From contig JAVGWX010000025.1 in NCBI GenBank assembly GCA_036924085.1, positions 30,825,921 to 30,889,920 on the forward strand: DNA of 64,000 bases, given 5' to 3'. This document shows, piece by piece, positions 1-11,084 of the stretch. This DNA comes from Ariolimax columbianus. Taxonomy: Eukaryota; Mollusca; Gastropoda; Stylommatophora; Arionidae. How positions within the stretch are numbered: position 1 is the stretch's first letter; the number at the start of each line of letters is the position of its first letter. The notes under the pieces are model-generated. The model did not search any database. It was not told the DNA's origin and saw only the letters and a program-made list of their open reading frames with translations. The position numbers and the translations under genes are program-made.

Positions 1-184
1 TTTTATTTTGCACCTGTCGGCCCAGTGCATCTGACTTCAGCATGCATTTTATGTTAGGGTCTGCTTCCTCTTGCATTTTCTAAGGGTTTGCTTCCCCGGG
101 GTAACGGTAGGTGCTGTGTTGGGGATCGAACCCAGCACCTTGTTGTGAGCTGTGCCACTTAACCACTAGGCCACGCCGTCCCCC
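1..184 (-). mobile_element. tRNA-derived SINE (family S1), cut by window edge
   Basis: Read on the minus strand, a tRNA-like head starts at about 184 with an A box (GGCCTAGTGGTTAAG) and a B box (GGTTCGATCCC in the better copies). It is followed by a body shared with six other long copies in this window and with one truncated copy. The 3' end lies outside the window. S1 is a non-autonomous retrotransposon transcribed by RNA polymerase III, inferred from the boxes. The head resembles a Leu/Ser-type tRNA but it is not a tRNA gene. Confidence 0.85.
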
Positions 185-255
185 AATATAATATATAAAT
201 ACAACCATTTAATCTAGTCCATGTTTTTAAAGCTGTCACAGATATCCCCACATAA

Positions 256-835
256 CTTAGCTTAACGTCTTTATACTGGTTTAGAAGACCCTGCAGAGTC
301 TGTATACAACCAGTTTCATTTACATCACCTTGCTCTAAAAGCTATGCGCATCCAGTTTATTCTTAAATGCATTAACTGTCCCTACCTCCACTACCTCCCC
401 TGGCAATGCATTCCAAGCAGACACCACTCTCTGACTAAAAAAATATTTCCTAATATCTAATCTGGACCTCTCTTTAGTCAGCTTGTAGCTATGCCCTCTT
501 ATTATTGTGGGTGGGTGTATTTTAAAAAACTTGTTATAGTCTAATTTATCCATTCCTCTGATCATCTTATAAACCTGTATTAAGTCACCAGAAATTCTTA
601 TCTCTTCTAGACACTGTAGGCCGGTTTTTATGAGTCGTTCCTCATAACTGTAATTCTGGAATCCCACTATCATCTTTGTCGCTCATTTTTGTATTCTTTC
701 CAGCATGTTTATATCCCCTCTATGATAAGGACTCCACACCTGTACACAGTACTCCAATCTAGGTCTAACTAAAGCATTATACAGTTTGACTATCACTTCC
801 TTGCTCCTATGTTTAATATTTCTTTTTATCATGTG
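256..835 (-). mobile_element. CR1-type LINE, 3' fragment
   Basis: The minus strand encodes the C-terminal part of a CR1-type reverse transcriptase (phrases such as GLQCLEEIRISGDLIQVYKMIRG and KYFFSQRVVSAWNALPGE are shared with the longer copy at 13.0-15.6 kb). The 3' end is near the short motif CTTAACGTC at 261-269, which all CR1 3' ends here share. It is 5'-truncated at about 835 and is a dead copy. Confidence 0.85.
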
Positions 836-1269
836 TTAGTCAGCCAGTTTGGTTCTAAATTTGAATCGGAAAAGACGTGATGTGTGTTTATTTCAAAAGT
901 TTTTGTGATATCAAAGTGATACTATTTTTCATAATTTGTTTCCCCTAATTTGCAATATGGCTAGTCACGTAACGCTTTTCTTCTGAGACCTACAAGAATG
1001 TCTGCTTCTAAAGCATTGTCCCAGTCAGGTAAGACGAGTATATATTTAGTTCCAGCTCCACTTGATGACTGGACATATGTAAGCAAAGATGCTAAAGGTG
1101 ATGTTAATATCTTTAACAACTTTAGATTGATTCCTAAGCCAGCGGGTACCAGGGCAACACCAGGAGCATAAATCCAACATGTGTGTATGGATATACCACT
1201 TGATTGTTTGTTAGCAATTACCACAGATGACGTCCTTGATATCAAACAACGATGACCATGCCTCAAGAT
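836..1269. other. Unassigned stretch before piggyBac remnant
   Basis: AT-rich sequence with a 101-codon minus-strand open frame (961-1266) that resembles no family I recognise. It is probably non-coding flank or the decayed 5' part of the neighbouring transposon. Confidence 0.3.
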
Positions 1270-1357
1270 GTGTTCTGATGATTACTCTTGTCTGTAAAAA
1301 GATCCGTATTTAGTCATTGAAATCATATAACTAGGCATGAATTATTCAAATTTATTG

Positions 1358-1688
1358 GGATCAAGATGCTGAGCAGCGCATTAGCTACAGCGGTCAGCGA
1401 CCCATAGCTGACTGCTAGCATCAGGGCCAGCGAACCATAGCTGCCAAGACCCTTCTACATCTCCACGCGGTGATCCTGGATTAACAGGCTGCAGCAGGGC
1501 AGACTGGCTAAGGAGAAGGGATCGAAGAGGGAATACTAACCCGGTACTAAAAAAATGCTTGCTGAAGGTGCAAATATCGCAGCCTAGCTGTAAAATACGA
1601 CACAATGCATTCCGTTCTCTGGACTACATTCTGCTACTTATCCTTTCAGGGTTTGGTAGTGGGAGATTGAGAACGAACAAAGAAGAAG
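1358..1688 (+). mobile_element. GAA-tailed SINE (family S2) copy 1
   Basis: A 331-bp element starting GGATCAAGATGCTGAGCAGC and ending in a (GAA)n tail. It is flanked by a perfect 14-bp target-site duplication, ATTCAAATTTATTG, at 1344-1357 and 1689-1702. It interrupts the piggyBac remnant, because the coding frame resumes after the duplication. At least seven well-preserved copies of this family occur in the window. Confidence 0.93.
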
Positions 1689-2747
1689 ATTCAAATTTAT
1701 TGCAGTCACAAATTTTATGGGACTGAACAAGAAGCCAAGCGACTACTTTTTTAGAGAGGAGGTCTTGTACACGCCTTTCTACAGCAATATGTTTGAAAGA
1801 GAAAGATTTGTGGCCATGTATCATACAATGCTTCGTGTGGGGGATGCAGATGCTAATGGAGAAAGCAAAATTGAGCCTTTTCCAGCAATGCTTTTGTGCT
1901 GTTCCAAAATGTTTCCATCAACTAAATGATTATTGGCTTCAAGATACGTTGGATGTATAAGCAATATAGTGCATTCAAACCTATAAATATCATATCAAAT
2001 ATTTTAGATTAGTAGATAGTGCAACAGGATATATACTCACACTGCTTCCTTATTTGGAAGCAGAGACATCATACAACCCTGAATATGATCATAACAGTGA
2101 CCACATTATTAAAATGTTCATTACTTTCCTCAGCTGTCTCGGAAGTGGATACCACATCTATGCTGACAAGCCACTAACAAATTATTAAAATTTCTGCTTG
2201 AAATGTCTTTCCTTGAAACATTTAGAAAGCTGGCATTGGATTTCTAAAGATGACCACATTTTGTGCATTGCGTGGAAAGACAAGAAGGCAAGAAAGCCTA
2301 TGGTGATAGTCACTACAGATGGAAATGCTGAGAACATCATGTACAAGCACAAGACAAAACCAGCCACCATCAACCGTTATAATATGAATGTAAATAGTTG
2401 CGATAAAGCGGATCCAATGCTCAGCTAATATAATCTGCACACAAGGAGAAGCAATAAATGATGGACGAAGATTTACCATTGAGTGATGGAGATTTGATGC
2501 AACAATGCATATGTTTGATATCTTTTATCAAGACTAGAGAGAGAAGGAGCAAGAATGTCATTACAGAAATTCAAGCTAGTGTTGGTTAACCAGCTAACAG
2601 AAGAAGCAGCCGAAATTATGACAGATTTAGATGGTATGGTGAGATCCAGGATTGGTGGCCCTAATAGGACAAATAAAATAAAAATGGATGCAGGGTTTCA
2701 AATATATAATTGTTAAAACAAAGTACAATGGACATTGCAAAGTTTGT

Positions 2748-3042
2748 AAGTCAAGTCAAGTAAAGTAAAGTAAAGTAAAGTAAAGTAACCCATAGCTTTA
2801 CTGCCGTAGGGGTGTGAGGTGTTAGCGATCTTACATTTCAAAGGCTCGGCTATATGAGGGCGGGAGCCATCTCCTCTCCCTCGCCGCTTTTACTTCCCGG
2901 ACTGAACCGGTACCCATTTAAGGCTGGGTCCACCCGAGAGCCATTGCGGTCTGAAAAAAACACTACCGCCTCAACTGGGGAATGAACCCAGGACCACTCA
3001 GATGCGAAGCCAGCACGCTAACCACTGCGCTACGCGGCTCCC
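2748..3042 (-). mobile_element. tRNA-derived SINE (family S3) with TTTAC tail
   Basis: On the minus strand the head GGGAGCCGCGTAGCGCAGTG holds a clear A box (TAGCGCAGTGGTTAGCG) and, further on, a B-box-like GGTTCATTCCC, spaced as in a tRNA. The body ends in a pentanucleotide tail of about five (TTTAC) units, seen on the plus strand as (GTAAA)n at 2761-2787. It is the only copy of this family recognised here and it splits the Cys/His-rich tail of the piggyBac remnant. Confidence 0.85.
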
Positions 3043-3160
3043 TTATAGTACCCCATATAACATAAAGAAGACTGTCTATGTTTATGATGGATGTGAAGGC
3101 AAACATTGGCTACATATTGATTGTTTCAGAACATGGCATACACAAGCTCAGAAAAAATAA

Positions 3161-3898
3161 TAAGATAAACATTCATTTGCTGTATTTAAAGTATGACAAG
3201 TTACTGCAAAATAACCTTCATAAAGTTGTGCAAATATTATTTTACTTTTTTCAGTAATTTTTATTTGTTATTGACCATATTAACTCTTTACAGCCTGGCC
3301 TTATTTACGTAATCTGTACTTTACAGTCCGTGACATGGAAAGTAACTCTGTATTTTTACATACTGACTTCAGTTAAAAAATTCATATAAAAAATACTCCT
3401 TCAGATAAAATTATGATATTTTAAATTAAACATAAATAATTGAATATATATAAGGTACACCATTCAAGTGTAAAAATAACATTGCAGAATGAAATAAAAA
3501 CATTCTCATGAATTTTTTTTTTAAATCTACTCTGCTGTTCATCAACACAAATTATCCAATCACACAAATGTAGAACAAACTATAATTGTTCATTAAATAA
3601 TGAATAGCATAGTCCTGTGCATAGGTGAATTTTGCAAATTAAGCAGACAAAAATATGCTCTATATCATATTCACGAACAGTCTTTTATTTGTTCTTGGAA
3701 CAAACAATACATGCTTTCTTGCATCCCGGCATTTGGACTAAATTGTATTTCATGTTACATTTGGATCATTGGCAGGGGTATGTCATGGTCTCTTGTGCCT
3801 TTCTGTGCATGACACAAAACAGAAGAATGTCTGCACAACAATTGGTTGACAAAATAGATAATTGGCACTTCTCATACTATTTGAACAACTGTCTGCCT
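3161..3898. other. AT-rich stretch without recognisable gene
   Basis: Low-complexity AT-rich sequence. The short open frames (for example 3600-3812) look random and show no domain or repeat similarity to the rest of the window. Confidence 0.5.
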
Positions 3899-3906
3899 GG
3901 GAAATC

Positions 3907-4268
3907 TTCTTCTTCTTCTTCGTTCGTTCTCAATCTCCCGCTACCAAACCCTGAAAGGGCTTAAGTAGCAGAATATAGTCCAGAGAACGGAATGCGTTGT
4001 GTCGTAGTTTACAGCTTGACTGCGATATTTGCACCTTTCGGTCCAACACATCCGACTTCAGCAAACATTTTTTGAGTACCGAGTTAGCATTCCCTCTTCG
4101 ATCCCTTCTCCTTAGCAAGTCTGCCCTGCTGCAGCCTGTTATCCAGGATCACCGCGTGGAGGTGTAGAAGGGTCTTGGCAGCTCTGGTTCGCTGGCCCTG
4201 ACGCTAGCAGTCAGCTATGGGTCGCTGACCACTGCAGCTCATGCGCTGCTCAGCGTCTTGATCCCCCA
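3907..4268 (-). mobile_element. S2 SINE copy 2
   Basis: Nearly full S2 copy in reverse orientation: the (TTC)n at 3907 is its GAA tail and the 5' end is at 4268. An 8-bp direct repeat GGGAAATC flanks it at 3899-3906 and 4269-4276. Confidence 0.9.
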
Positions 4269-4444
4269 GGGAAATCAACCATTGCCTCATCAGGATAATA
4301 GTTTTTCTTACTATTTTCACTATTATCATTGATCGAACTTTATGGCGTGAGTTGCAACCTTACTGACCTTGAGGAACAGCCTTTTCAGAGTAAATACTTT
4401 TTTTCGTTTATTCTTTGACATGACAACAGCAACTGCAGCTTGTC

Positions 4445-5187
4445 TCAGTCGAACATCAGATGACCAGTATATAGGTTTGTTTCAGGTAATGCAACTATGT
4501 CAAACATAAAATTGATGTTGAAGTAACTTGTTAATTTTTCTGTTGAGCATGGCTTCCAGTACCGGTCGACTTCACCAACAATTCGTTGTCTCTGCTCAGC
4601 ATATAAATTAGTTGTCGCTGTACACAATTCATCAAACTCTTAAATAAACTGAAGTAGTCATATGCATCAGCAATTAAACTGTGTTTAGGTCCTGAACATT
4701 CCACAAAGTCTGAAATATCTCCAGCAGTATGTTGTGTTTACCAGAGTTCATCTTTCGATCTGCCATCAGCACTTAAACTGTGTTTAGGTCCCGAACATTC
4801 CACAAAGTCTGAAATATCTACAGCAGTATGTTGTGTTTACCAGAGTTCATCTTTCGATCTGCCATCAGCACTTAAACTGTGTTTAGGTCCCGAACATTCC
4901 ACAAATTCTGAAATATCTACAGCAGTATGTTGTGTTTACCAGAGTTCATCTTTCGATCTGCCATCAGCACTACTAGGCCCAGCCCTGCAAATTTGCTATT
5001 AATTCTGGTTACACATTCATCAATTTCGTTATTCAGAATCACAGCCTCAATTAACTCACTGTACAAGTGTCTTCTAAATCACTACATTCAATTTTCATAT
5101 CGGATTCAGTTGAATCTTCTGAGAACCCATGAAGTGTGTTATTTCTCAGAAACTGCAGCAAAGATTCCATCATTTCAAATGCCATAA
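4445..5187 (-). pseudogene. Unidentified decayed coding stretch
   Basis: The minus strand contains several short frames that look like coding sequence. One runs from an ATG at 5187 (MAFEMMESLLQFLRNN...) to a possible splice donor (ACA|GTGAGT) near 5058. A second reads ELIEAVILNNEIDECVTRIN in a shifted frame. A third reads DISDFVECSGPKHSL and then a 60-codon tail ending at 4445. The middle is amplified as 99-bp repeats (4664-4970). I do not recognise the family. It may be a host gene of the zinc-finger type, given an acidic DMKIECSDLEDTC segment, or a transposase. Frame breaks and stops in the repeats argue for decay, or for exon boundaries I cannot prove. Confidence 0.35.
4664..4970. repeat. 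99-bp tandem repeat, about three copies
   Basis: Copies begin with CATCAGCA at 4664, 4763, 4862 and (partial) 4961, exactly 99 bp apart. Each contains TTAAACTGTGTTTAGGTC and TGTTGTGTTTACCAGAGTTC. On the minus strand each unit holds an acceptor-like CTGCTGTAG and a donor-like CTCTG|GTAAAC about 76 nt apart, so the array may be a duplicated exon. Confidence 0.85.
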
Positions 5188-5189
5188 CT

Positions 5190-6261
5190 TAAATAATCAT
5201 AGAAATGATAAATATTGACTGACTTTGAAACTGTTTACACTTCAAATTGACCACGTCTGTCTACAGGAAATAGATATATTTGAGTTGTGAGATTTTGTTG
5301 CAATGTAACGGCAAGAGAAGCTACAATGTAACGGTGTAGTTTGACGTAGCTGGACAGCACATGATGTTGTTTTGAAAGTGTAGATCAGGGAAGTTGGGCT
5401 GTAAAGTATTACAATTATTGTAACTTTACCAAATCTGCAAAGTTTTAAAATATTCAGTGAAGTGTTATTTCCATATAATAGATTATCTTTGTGATTCAAG
5501 CCTTACAAGGTAAGTCTTATTGACTGCAGCAGAAAATGGCCTTTGGTAGATACAACATTTGCTGTTATAATTTTTCCATTTGAAAAAAACATGCAACGTT
5601 TTTTTATGTATTATAATAATGACATGGTTGTCATTTCTAAACAAAATGGTTGTTTTTTTTTCATTATTCCATGTCCTCTGACCTTCATTTTTATATACAA
5701 TGTGTACATATTCAGATAAGTATTGATATAAATATTTTGGTTTAAACACTTTATTGTTTAAAAGATCACACACATAAGTTTTGGAACAGGTGCTACAAAA
5801 TTCAGAAGTGAAAGAGTAAATAAGATTTGTAAAATTTGCTAGAAAATATGTGAAGTCTAATGTAATCATAGTGCGTACAAGGTGATGATAGTTTGTATAA
5901 TGTACAGTTTGTAAAATGTAATCTAGTTTGTATAATGAAATCATAGTTTGTGCAAACCACTCAGGATTTCTTCATTGTCTTAATTCAACCAACATACAAA
6001 GCATATGACAACCATTACAGAAGGCTCCTTATAGGCAGACTGCATCAGAGTGTACTGTTGTGTTAATGATGAGGTTGTTTGAACCATGCACAACTCTCTT
6101 TAGCTATCATTTACAAAAATGCTTGAGGGACAGCATTTCTAGTAACAGATACAAAAAAAATGTCCATTTCAAATAAACAAGACAAATGTATAAATTGCGC
6201 AGCTTATAATCATTATCACACCTAACAATCTTTCTGATGTGCACCACAAATGTACACATAC
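5190..6261. other. Segment paralogous to 47.9-48.5 kb, around a duplicated start exon
   Basis: From about 5820 the sequence carries repeated 'GTATAATGTAATCATAGTTTG'-like motifs. From about 6100 it aligns by eye with 48370-48541 (CTTTAGCTATCATTTACA versus CTTTAGTTATCTTTTACA, then ATCACACCTAACA and CAATCTTTCTGAT). It is the flank of the duplicated start exon. A 153-codon minus-strand open frame (5483-5944) lies here. It is AT-rich, has no family resemblance and is probably chance. Confidence 0.5.
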
Positions 6262-6310
6262 CTTGTGTCTTCTTGTTTCAGTCCAAAGATACCAGAGTCC
6301 ATTCTCAAAC
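6262..6310 (-). CDS. Paralogous start exon of a zinc-finger gene (second locus)
   Basis: This 49-nt exon has an acceptor (TCTCATGCAG) before 6310 and a donor (AAG|GTATGTG) after 6262. The ATG at 6302 starts MDSGIFGLKQEDT and the exon ends with two bases of a split codon. It matches the start exon at 48542-48590 with a single amino-acid difference (G for E) and the same splice sites. It lies downstream, on the minus strand, of the zinc-finger terminal exon, so it should belong to a neighbouring paralogue. The rest of that paralogue is not visible in 1-6 kb, where only the unidentified decayed stretch at 4445-5187 is coding-like. It may be an orphaned exon. Confidence 0.6.
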
Positions 6311-6361
6311 CTGCATGAGATAACGCAAATTGTCAATATATGTGCACTAATTTTACTGACT

Positions 6362-6699
6362 TCTTCTTCTTCGTTCGTTCTCAATCTCCCACTACCAAGT
6401 AGCAGAATGTAGTCCAGAGAACGGAATGCGTTGTGTCATAGTTTACAGCTTGGCTGCGATATTTGCACCTTTTGGTCCAACACATCCGACTTCAGCAAGC
6501 ATTTTTTGAGTACCGGGTTAGCATTCCCTATTCGAACCCTTCTCCTTAGCCAGTCTGCCCTGCTGCAGCCTGTTATCCAGGATCACCGCGTGGAGGTGTA
6601 GAAGGGTCTTGGCAGCTATGGTTCGCTGGCCCTGACGCTAGCAGTCAGCTATGGGTCGCTGACCACCGCAGCTCATGCGCTGCTCAGCATCTTGATCCC
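6362..6699 (-). mobile_element. S2 SINE copy 3
   Basis: 338-bp S2 copy in reverse orientation with a perfect 12-bp target-site duplication ATTTTACTGACT at 6350-6361 and 6700-6711. Confidence 0.93.
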
Positions 6700-6711
6700 A
6701 TTTTACTGACT

Positions 6712-7098
6712 GAAATGCTCCTCTTCTATCACAAGGTATTGGTCTTTTTTTAGTTTTCTAGTGACTTAAAGTTACTACAGAATTGGGTAGTTAGCCCTAT
6801 GCCCAACCCACATTAGCTGCTCTAATATTATGCCAGGCAGATTACATGCAATTATTCTTGACTAATCATTTGAGGCCTGGTAACAGGTGATGTGGATATT
6901 GCCAGTTATTTCTCCACATAATCCTTCACTCTCAGCCTTTACACTGATGAAGGTCAATCATTATCATCTGACCTATTTTCAGTACCAAAGAAGGAGCATG
7001 AGGGTTACCTCCAGCTGATCTCAATTCAGAAAGCCTATGCTAAAACACTTATGTGAATTTGTTGAGATTAACTATAACACCATGGCTAATCCAGTTAT
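6712..7098. other. Non-coding flank, paralogous start then unique
   Basis: The first part (GGTCTTTTTTTAGTTTTCTAGTGACTTAAAGT) corresponds to 48672-48705 and continues the duplication that contains the start exon. The rest shows no gene. Confidence 0.5.
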
Positions 7099-7110
7099 GG
7101 TATATGGTTT

Positions 7111-7471
7111 AATTCTTCTTCTTCTTCGTTCGTTCTCAATCTCCCACTACCAATCCCTGAAAGGGCCCGAGTAGCAAAATGTAATCCAGAGAACGGAATG
7201 TGTTGTGTCGTAGTTTACAGCTTGGCTGCAATATTTGCACCTTTCGGTCCAACACATCCGACTTCAGCAAACATTTTTTGAGTACCGGGTTAGCATTCCC
7301 TCTTCGATCCCTTCTCCTTAGCCAGTCTGCGCTGCTGGAGCCTGTTATCCAGGATCACCGCATGGAGGTGCAGAAAGGTCTTTGCAGCTATGGTTCGCTG
7401 ACCCTGACGCTAGCAGTCAGCTATGGGTCGCTAACCACTGCAGCTCATGTGCTGCTTAGCATCTTGATCCC
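7111..7471 (-). mobile_element. S2 SINE copy 4
   Basis: Full-length S2 copy in reverse orientation, flanked by a slightly imperfect duplication (GTATATGGTTT at 7100-7110 and GTATATGTTTT at 7472-7482). Confidence 0.9.
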
Positions 7472-7814
7472 GTATATGTTTTGAAGTGTGGAACCTACAT
7501 GACTACCTGGCATCAGGCACAATATCTACGTAACTGTATACCAGTAGTTCAGAGAGACATTGCCAGACTCCCACTCACAAATTACAACATGCTGAACAGG
7601 ATGTAGCTGTGGGTCTTTTCATTCTTCTCTAATTTAAAGGCCCCAGAGTAAACAAAGAATTTGATTCTAGAATGGTAGATTCTTCGAAGATAAAGAATGA
7701 CTTTAGATTTCTTTGTTAAATCAACATTTTTAACTGAAGAAAACAGTGACAAAACAAATAGAATGATCCCTATTTAAGAGCACATCTAGCAGTTATTTTA
7801 GTTGATATTCTACA

Positions 7815-8345
7815 GCAAGTTAGATTTGTATGGGTACCTTCTTCTTTTGTGATCATTGCTCATTTCAGGGGTCATGCCATGATGCCATACTCCAGTAGTG
7901 GTCTGACCCTTCCTGTGTATAGCCTTTTCAAAGATTTTGTTATTTGCACCCCATTTCATGTCTGCTAATTTGTTCATTATATTTTTTTGGCACCTGGCTC
8001 TTTTTTCAGCATTTTCCATCTGCTTAGCCATTCTATAATCCTGGGAGATTCCCAGGTAAGTTAGATTTATCTCTGGTGGATGTACATAGTCATTTAATTT
8101 GACTACCTCTGTCAGTTTCTTGCCAGATAAACTGAAAACTGCATATGTGGTTTCTTCTCATTAATGGTCAGCAACCATAACTGTGCCGTTTATAAAAATC
8201 AGGAATAGCACAGGGGACAAAACTCCCCCTTGTTCTAATGCAGTCCTCCTGCTGCATTTCTCGTGTACCCGGACTCTTGCTGTTCTATTCTCCAGGTGAT
8301 GACATACCCATTTATACAGATGCCCTCTCATTTCCATTATTTGTT
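7815..8345 (-). mobile_element. I-like (RNase H-type) LINE fragment
   Basis: The minus strand encodes HLYKWVCHHLENRTARVRV...ALEQGGVLSPVLFLIFING (8161-8345), a reverse-transcriptase segment up to the residues before the catalytic loop. It is followed by a thumb-like remnant at 7815-8031. It resembles the I-like LINE at 27.5-30.3 kb. The catalytic loop is missing and stops intervene, so it is dead. Its 5' edge abuts an RTE-like fragment. Confidence 0.7.
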
Positions 8346-9740
8346 TGTTTCTTTTTCCATGAAATGCGACACATTCTTCTGCATAACCACATTTCAAGGA
8401 CCTCGATTTTGTTCTCAAACCGTTTATTCATAGCTCATGTTTCTACACCATATAATAATGTTGAATATATGATGTCTAATTGTTAAGATATCGGTTATTT
8501 ATCTGGATGCCAATATATTCCTCATTAAATACTCTTATTACCATTCATATTTTCTTTGTCACTTCCCTCTCCCATCTACCATCACTTGTAATTATCTGTC
8601 CCAGATACAAGTACGGGTAGCTGTCTACCTGTTCTAGTATCACGCCATTCACTCGGATGTTTGTTTTGGTCTGCACATTTGTTTTGATAAATGACATGTT
8701 TTGTTTTATCAATCTCTAAATCATATTCATTACTTCAGAAGTTGAATATCTCCACAAAATCTTGCAACTCTTTCTCACTTTCAGCCAACAATACAGTGTC
8801 ACCAGCACATCTCAGATTATTGACTATTCTTCCATTAATGTTAAGTCCAGGTACTCCTTCAACCTGTCTGAAGATTTTCTCTGTGTAAAGATTAAAGAGA
8901 CAAGGTGAAAACACACATCTCTGTCTCATACCTCTTTGGATGTCAATATCTAGTGAGTCATTCTTGCAGGACCTTATTGCTGCCCCCTGCTTCCCAAACA
9001 GATTACTGATTAGCCTAATGTCTTTACATCCAGATTAACTTTGCGTAGGCACTCAATTAACTTATCATGTTGAACTGTCAAATGATTTACTATAGTTTAC
9101 AAAACACATACCGACACTTTTTTGTAATTTTATAAACTTTTCTGCCAGCATCCAAAGACAAAATACTTTCATCTAGAACCAAATTGTTCTACACCTTCAT
9201 CAATATTGGTTTTATTTTCAATTCTTTCCGCTGTAGGATCTTGAGGAGGTATTTGGATATATGACTCATCAGGTTGATTGTTCGATAGTCTGTACAATCC
9301 CCCGTCTGAAGTTAATTAGGTAATGGGATAAAGATTTTCTTTTGATAGATGTTTATGGACTCAATGCATTTTTCTGTGAGTCTTTTAAATTTGTCCCAGT
9401 CTGCTCTTTTATCGAGGAAGTAGTTTTTGTTACTCAGATACAGAGTTATGGATGGGGTATTAGTTGTATAGCCAGTTAGTTTGCTCTCCTCTCATCATAA
9501 AACTATCATGGTTATGTAACCTTATCACATCATGCTCCTGTCTTCTTCTTTGCCCTTACCACATTGGAGTATTTAGGCCATAAACCACCTCTCTCCCAGC
9601 AGACTGGTAAAGCCACCTTTGTCTTATATTTTGTGTTCCACCTGTCTTTGTCCTGCACTCTCCCACAAGCACTTTCATTTCTAACATTATCGAACCAGTG
9701 CAGGTGCAAAACCTTTCTCAAGTATTTTATGATAATGTCT
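8345..9740 (-). mobile_element. RTE-like LINE fragment, degenerate
   Basis: The minus strand reads GMRQRCVFSPCLFNLYTEKI (motif B region), LNINGRIVNNLRCAGDTVLLAESEKEL (FADD replaced by CAGD) and then FENKIEVLEMWLCRRMCRISW, the typical RTE-like end of the thumb region. Weak linker sequence extends to about 9740, including DYRTINLMSHISKYLLKIL at about 9270. Multiple stops and the loss of the first catalytic Asp motif show an inactive copy. The same family appears at 63.05-64 kb. Confidence 0.7.
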
Positions 9741-9974
9741 TAATATTTAATTTGACCATCCTGTCTATCTTGCTGTAAATTTGTACATGTCTCTGAACTC
9801 TGTAGCATTAGACTTGGGAAAGACAAGGGTGGTGAGGAAAGGAACTGGTTCAACACCAAAATTAAAATGATTCAAATTATTTTGATACAAAATAAAACAG
9901 AAAAAAAACTAGCCCAAATGCTCTTCCCTGACTACTTATGCATTTCCACGTTGTTTCAGAAGTGGATATTCTGG

Positions 9975-10317
9975 ATCAAGATATTGAGCAGTGCATGAGC
10001 TGCAGCAACCCAAAACTGACTGCTAGTGTCATGACCAGCGAACCAGAGCTGCAAGGGCCCTTCTACATCTCCACGTGGTAATCCTGGACAAGAGAGCAGA
10101 CTGGATAAGGAGAAGGGATCAAAGAGGAAAGACACCGAAAATGCCTGCTGAAGTAAGATGTGCCGGACTACAACTACAAGGTGCAAATATTGCGGTCAAC
10201 CTGTAAACTATGACAAAACACATTCCGTTTGCTGGATTATATCCTGCTACGTGCAAAGTCCTACATTTTTAGGCCTTGCAAGCTGAAGTTTGTGAACGAA
10301 CGACGAAGAAGAAGCGA
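9975..10317 (+). mobile_element. S2 SINE copy 5, divergent subfamily
   Basis: Divergent plus-strand S2 copy flanked by ATATTCTGGA at 9966-9975 and 10318-10327; the duplication overlaps the first bases of the element. Its 3' third differs from the consensus and lacks the 'CCCTTTCAGGGTTTGGTAG' block, which suggests a subfamily. Confidence 0.82.
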
Positions 10318-10439
10318 ATATTCTGGAACGTATCCCGTGTTCTTCGCTTCTGGTGAATTGTATGTGGTTGCAGGAGCTCTACTTTAGTTCTTACATCCGG
10401 GGAGTACTAAAAGTAGAACTGGGTGATCCCTGGTGCAAT

Positions 10440-10625
10440 GTAATGAGTAATGCAAAGCCTCACAGCCATCTTAGTCAGTCTGCTGTACCGCAGCCTGTTT
10501 TCAAGTGCAAGCAGCAACGAGTGGGCGTGATTGTGGGGCGTCAGTCTAAATTAGTCATTAGTGCCATTATAGAAGTGGTTTACCTGACCCTGACACGAGC
10601 GACTAGACACTCAATGTCTTCCCTT
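10440..10625 (-). mobile_element. Highly diverged S2-related SINE remnant
   Basis: Contains CTTAGTCAGTCTGCTGTACC and later CCTGACCCTGACACGAGCGAC, the order seen in reverse-oriented S2 copies, but with large divergence between them. Confidence 0.45.
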
Positions 10626-10679
10626 AAATTAAAAAGCTTAAAATTTAAAACTTACTCATTTAAAGTTAAGAATAGTTGA

Positions 10680-11084
10680 ATAGGTATTATTTATGCTTGC
10701 TAGTTGCCTCCAAGATACTACAATTTGTTTGCAACGACGGTTCACTCAATTAATATTTGGACGCCATCTTGCTTAATATGCATGGCCGGGGTTGCCAGAT
10801 CAAAATGTTGAACAGAAGCCAAGCATCCCTGAAAAAAAAGTCAAGAAAACAACGCCAGGAAAAGAAAAAAGTAAACAACAAGTCCGTCATTAAAAATGTA
10901 ATAAAAGTGCAAATCATTTGAATAAAATAAGCACAGAAAAGCAACTCAAGTTAGCATTCATTTTCTTCAGCATGATAAAAAATACAACAACAAAAATTGT
11001 CATCCCAGCTAAAATAAAGCACAGTACATTTTGTCCGATATCTGGACTTTTCAATATTTGCAACAACGATGGATAAATATTCTT
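10680..11084. other. No gene seen
   Basis: AT-rich sequence with short random frames and no recognisable domain. Confidence 0.4.

Larger units (their letters stand above)
1270..3160 (+). pseudogene. Decayed piggyBac-type transposase
   Basis: Plus-strand fragments match the piggyBac transposase layout in order. The segment FMGLNKKPSDYFFREEVL at 1714-1770 corresponds to the family's 'MG..KKPS..DYW' region. A 'W..KDDHILCIAWKDKKARKP' segment at about 2230-2300 and MNVNSCDKADPMLS at about 2385-2427 correspond to the conserved 'GGVDKADQM' region. A Cys/His-rich tail follows, with HCKVC at about 2735 and CEGKHWLHIDCFRTWHT at about 3090-3140. Stops and frame changes separate these pieces, and two SINEs (1358-1688 and 2748-3042) split them. 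No active product is possible. The piggyBac identity rests on recalled family motifs and not on a search. Confidence 0.75.

Noticed and set aside
5483..5944. 153-codon minus-strand open frame.
   Set aside because: AT-rich composition, no start context or domain. Likely chance, although kept as a note in the feature list.
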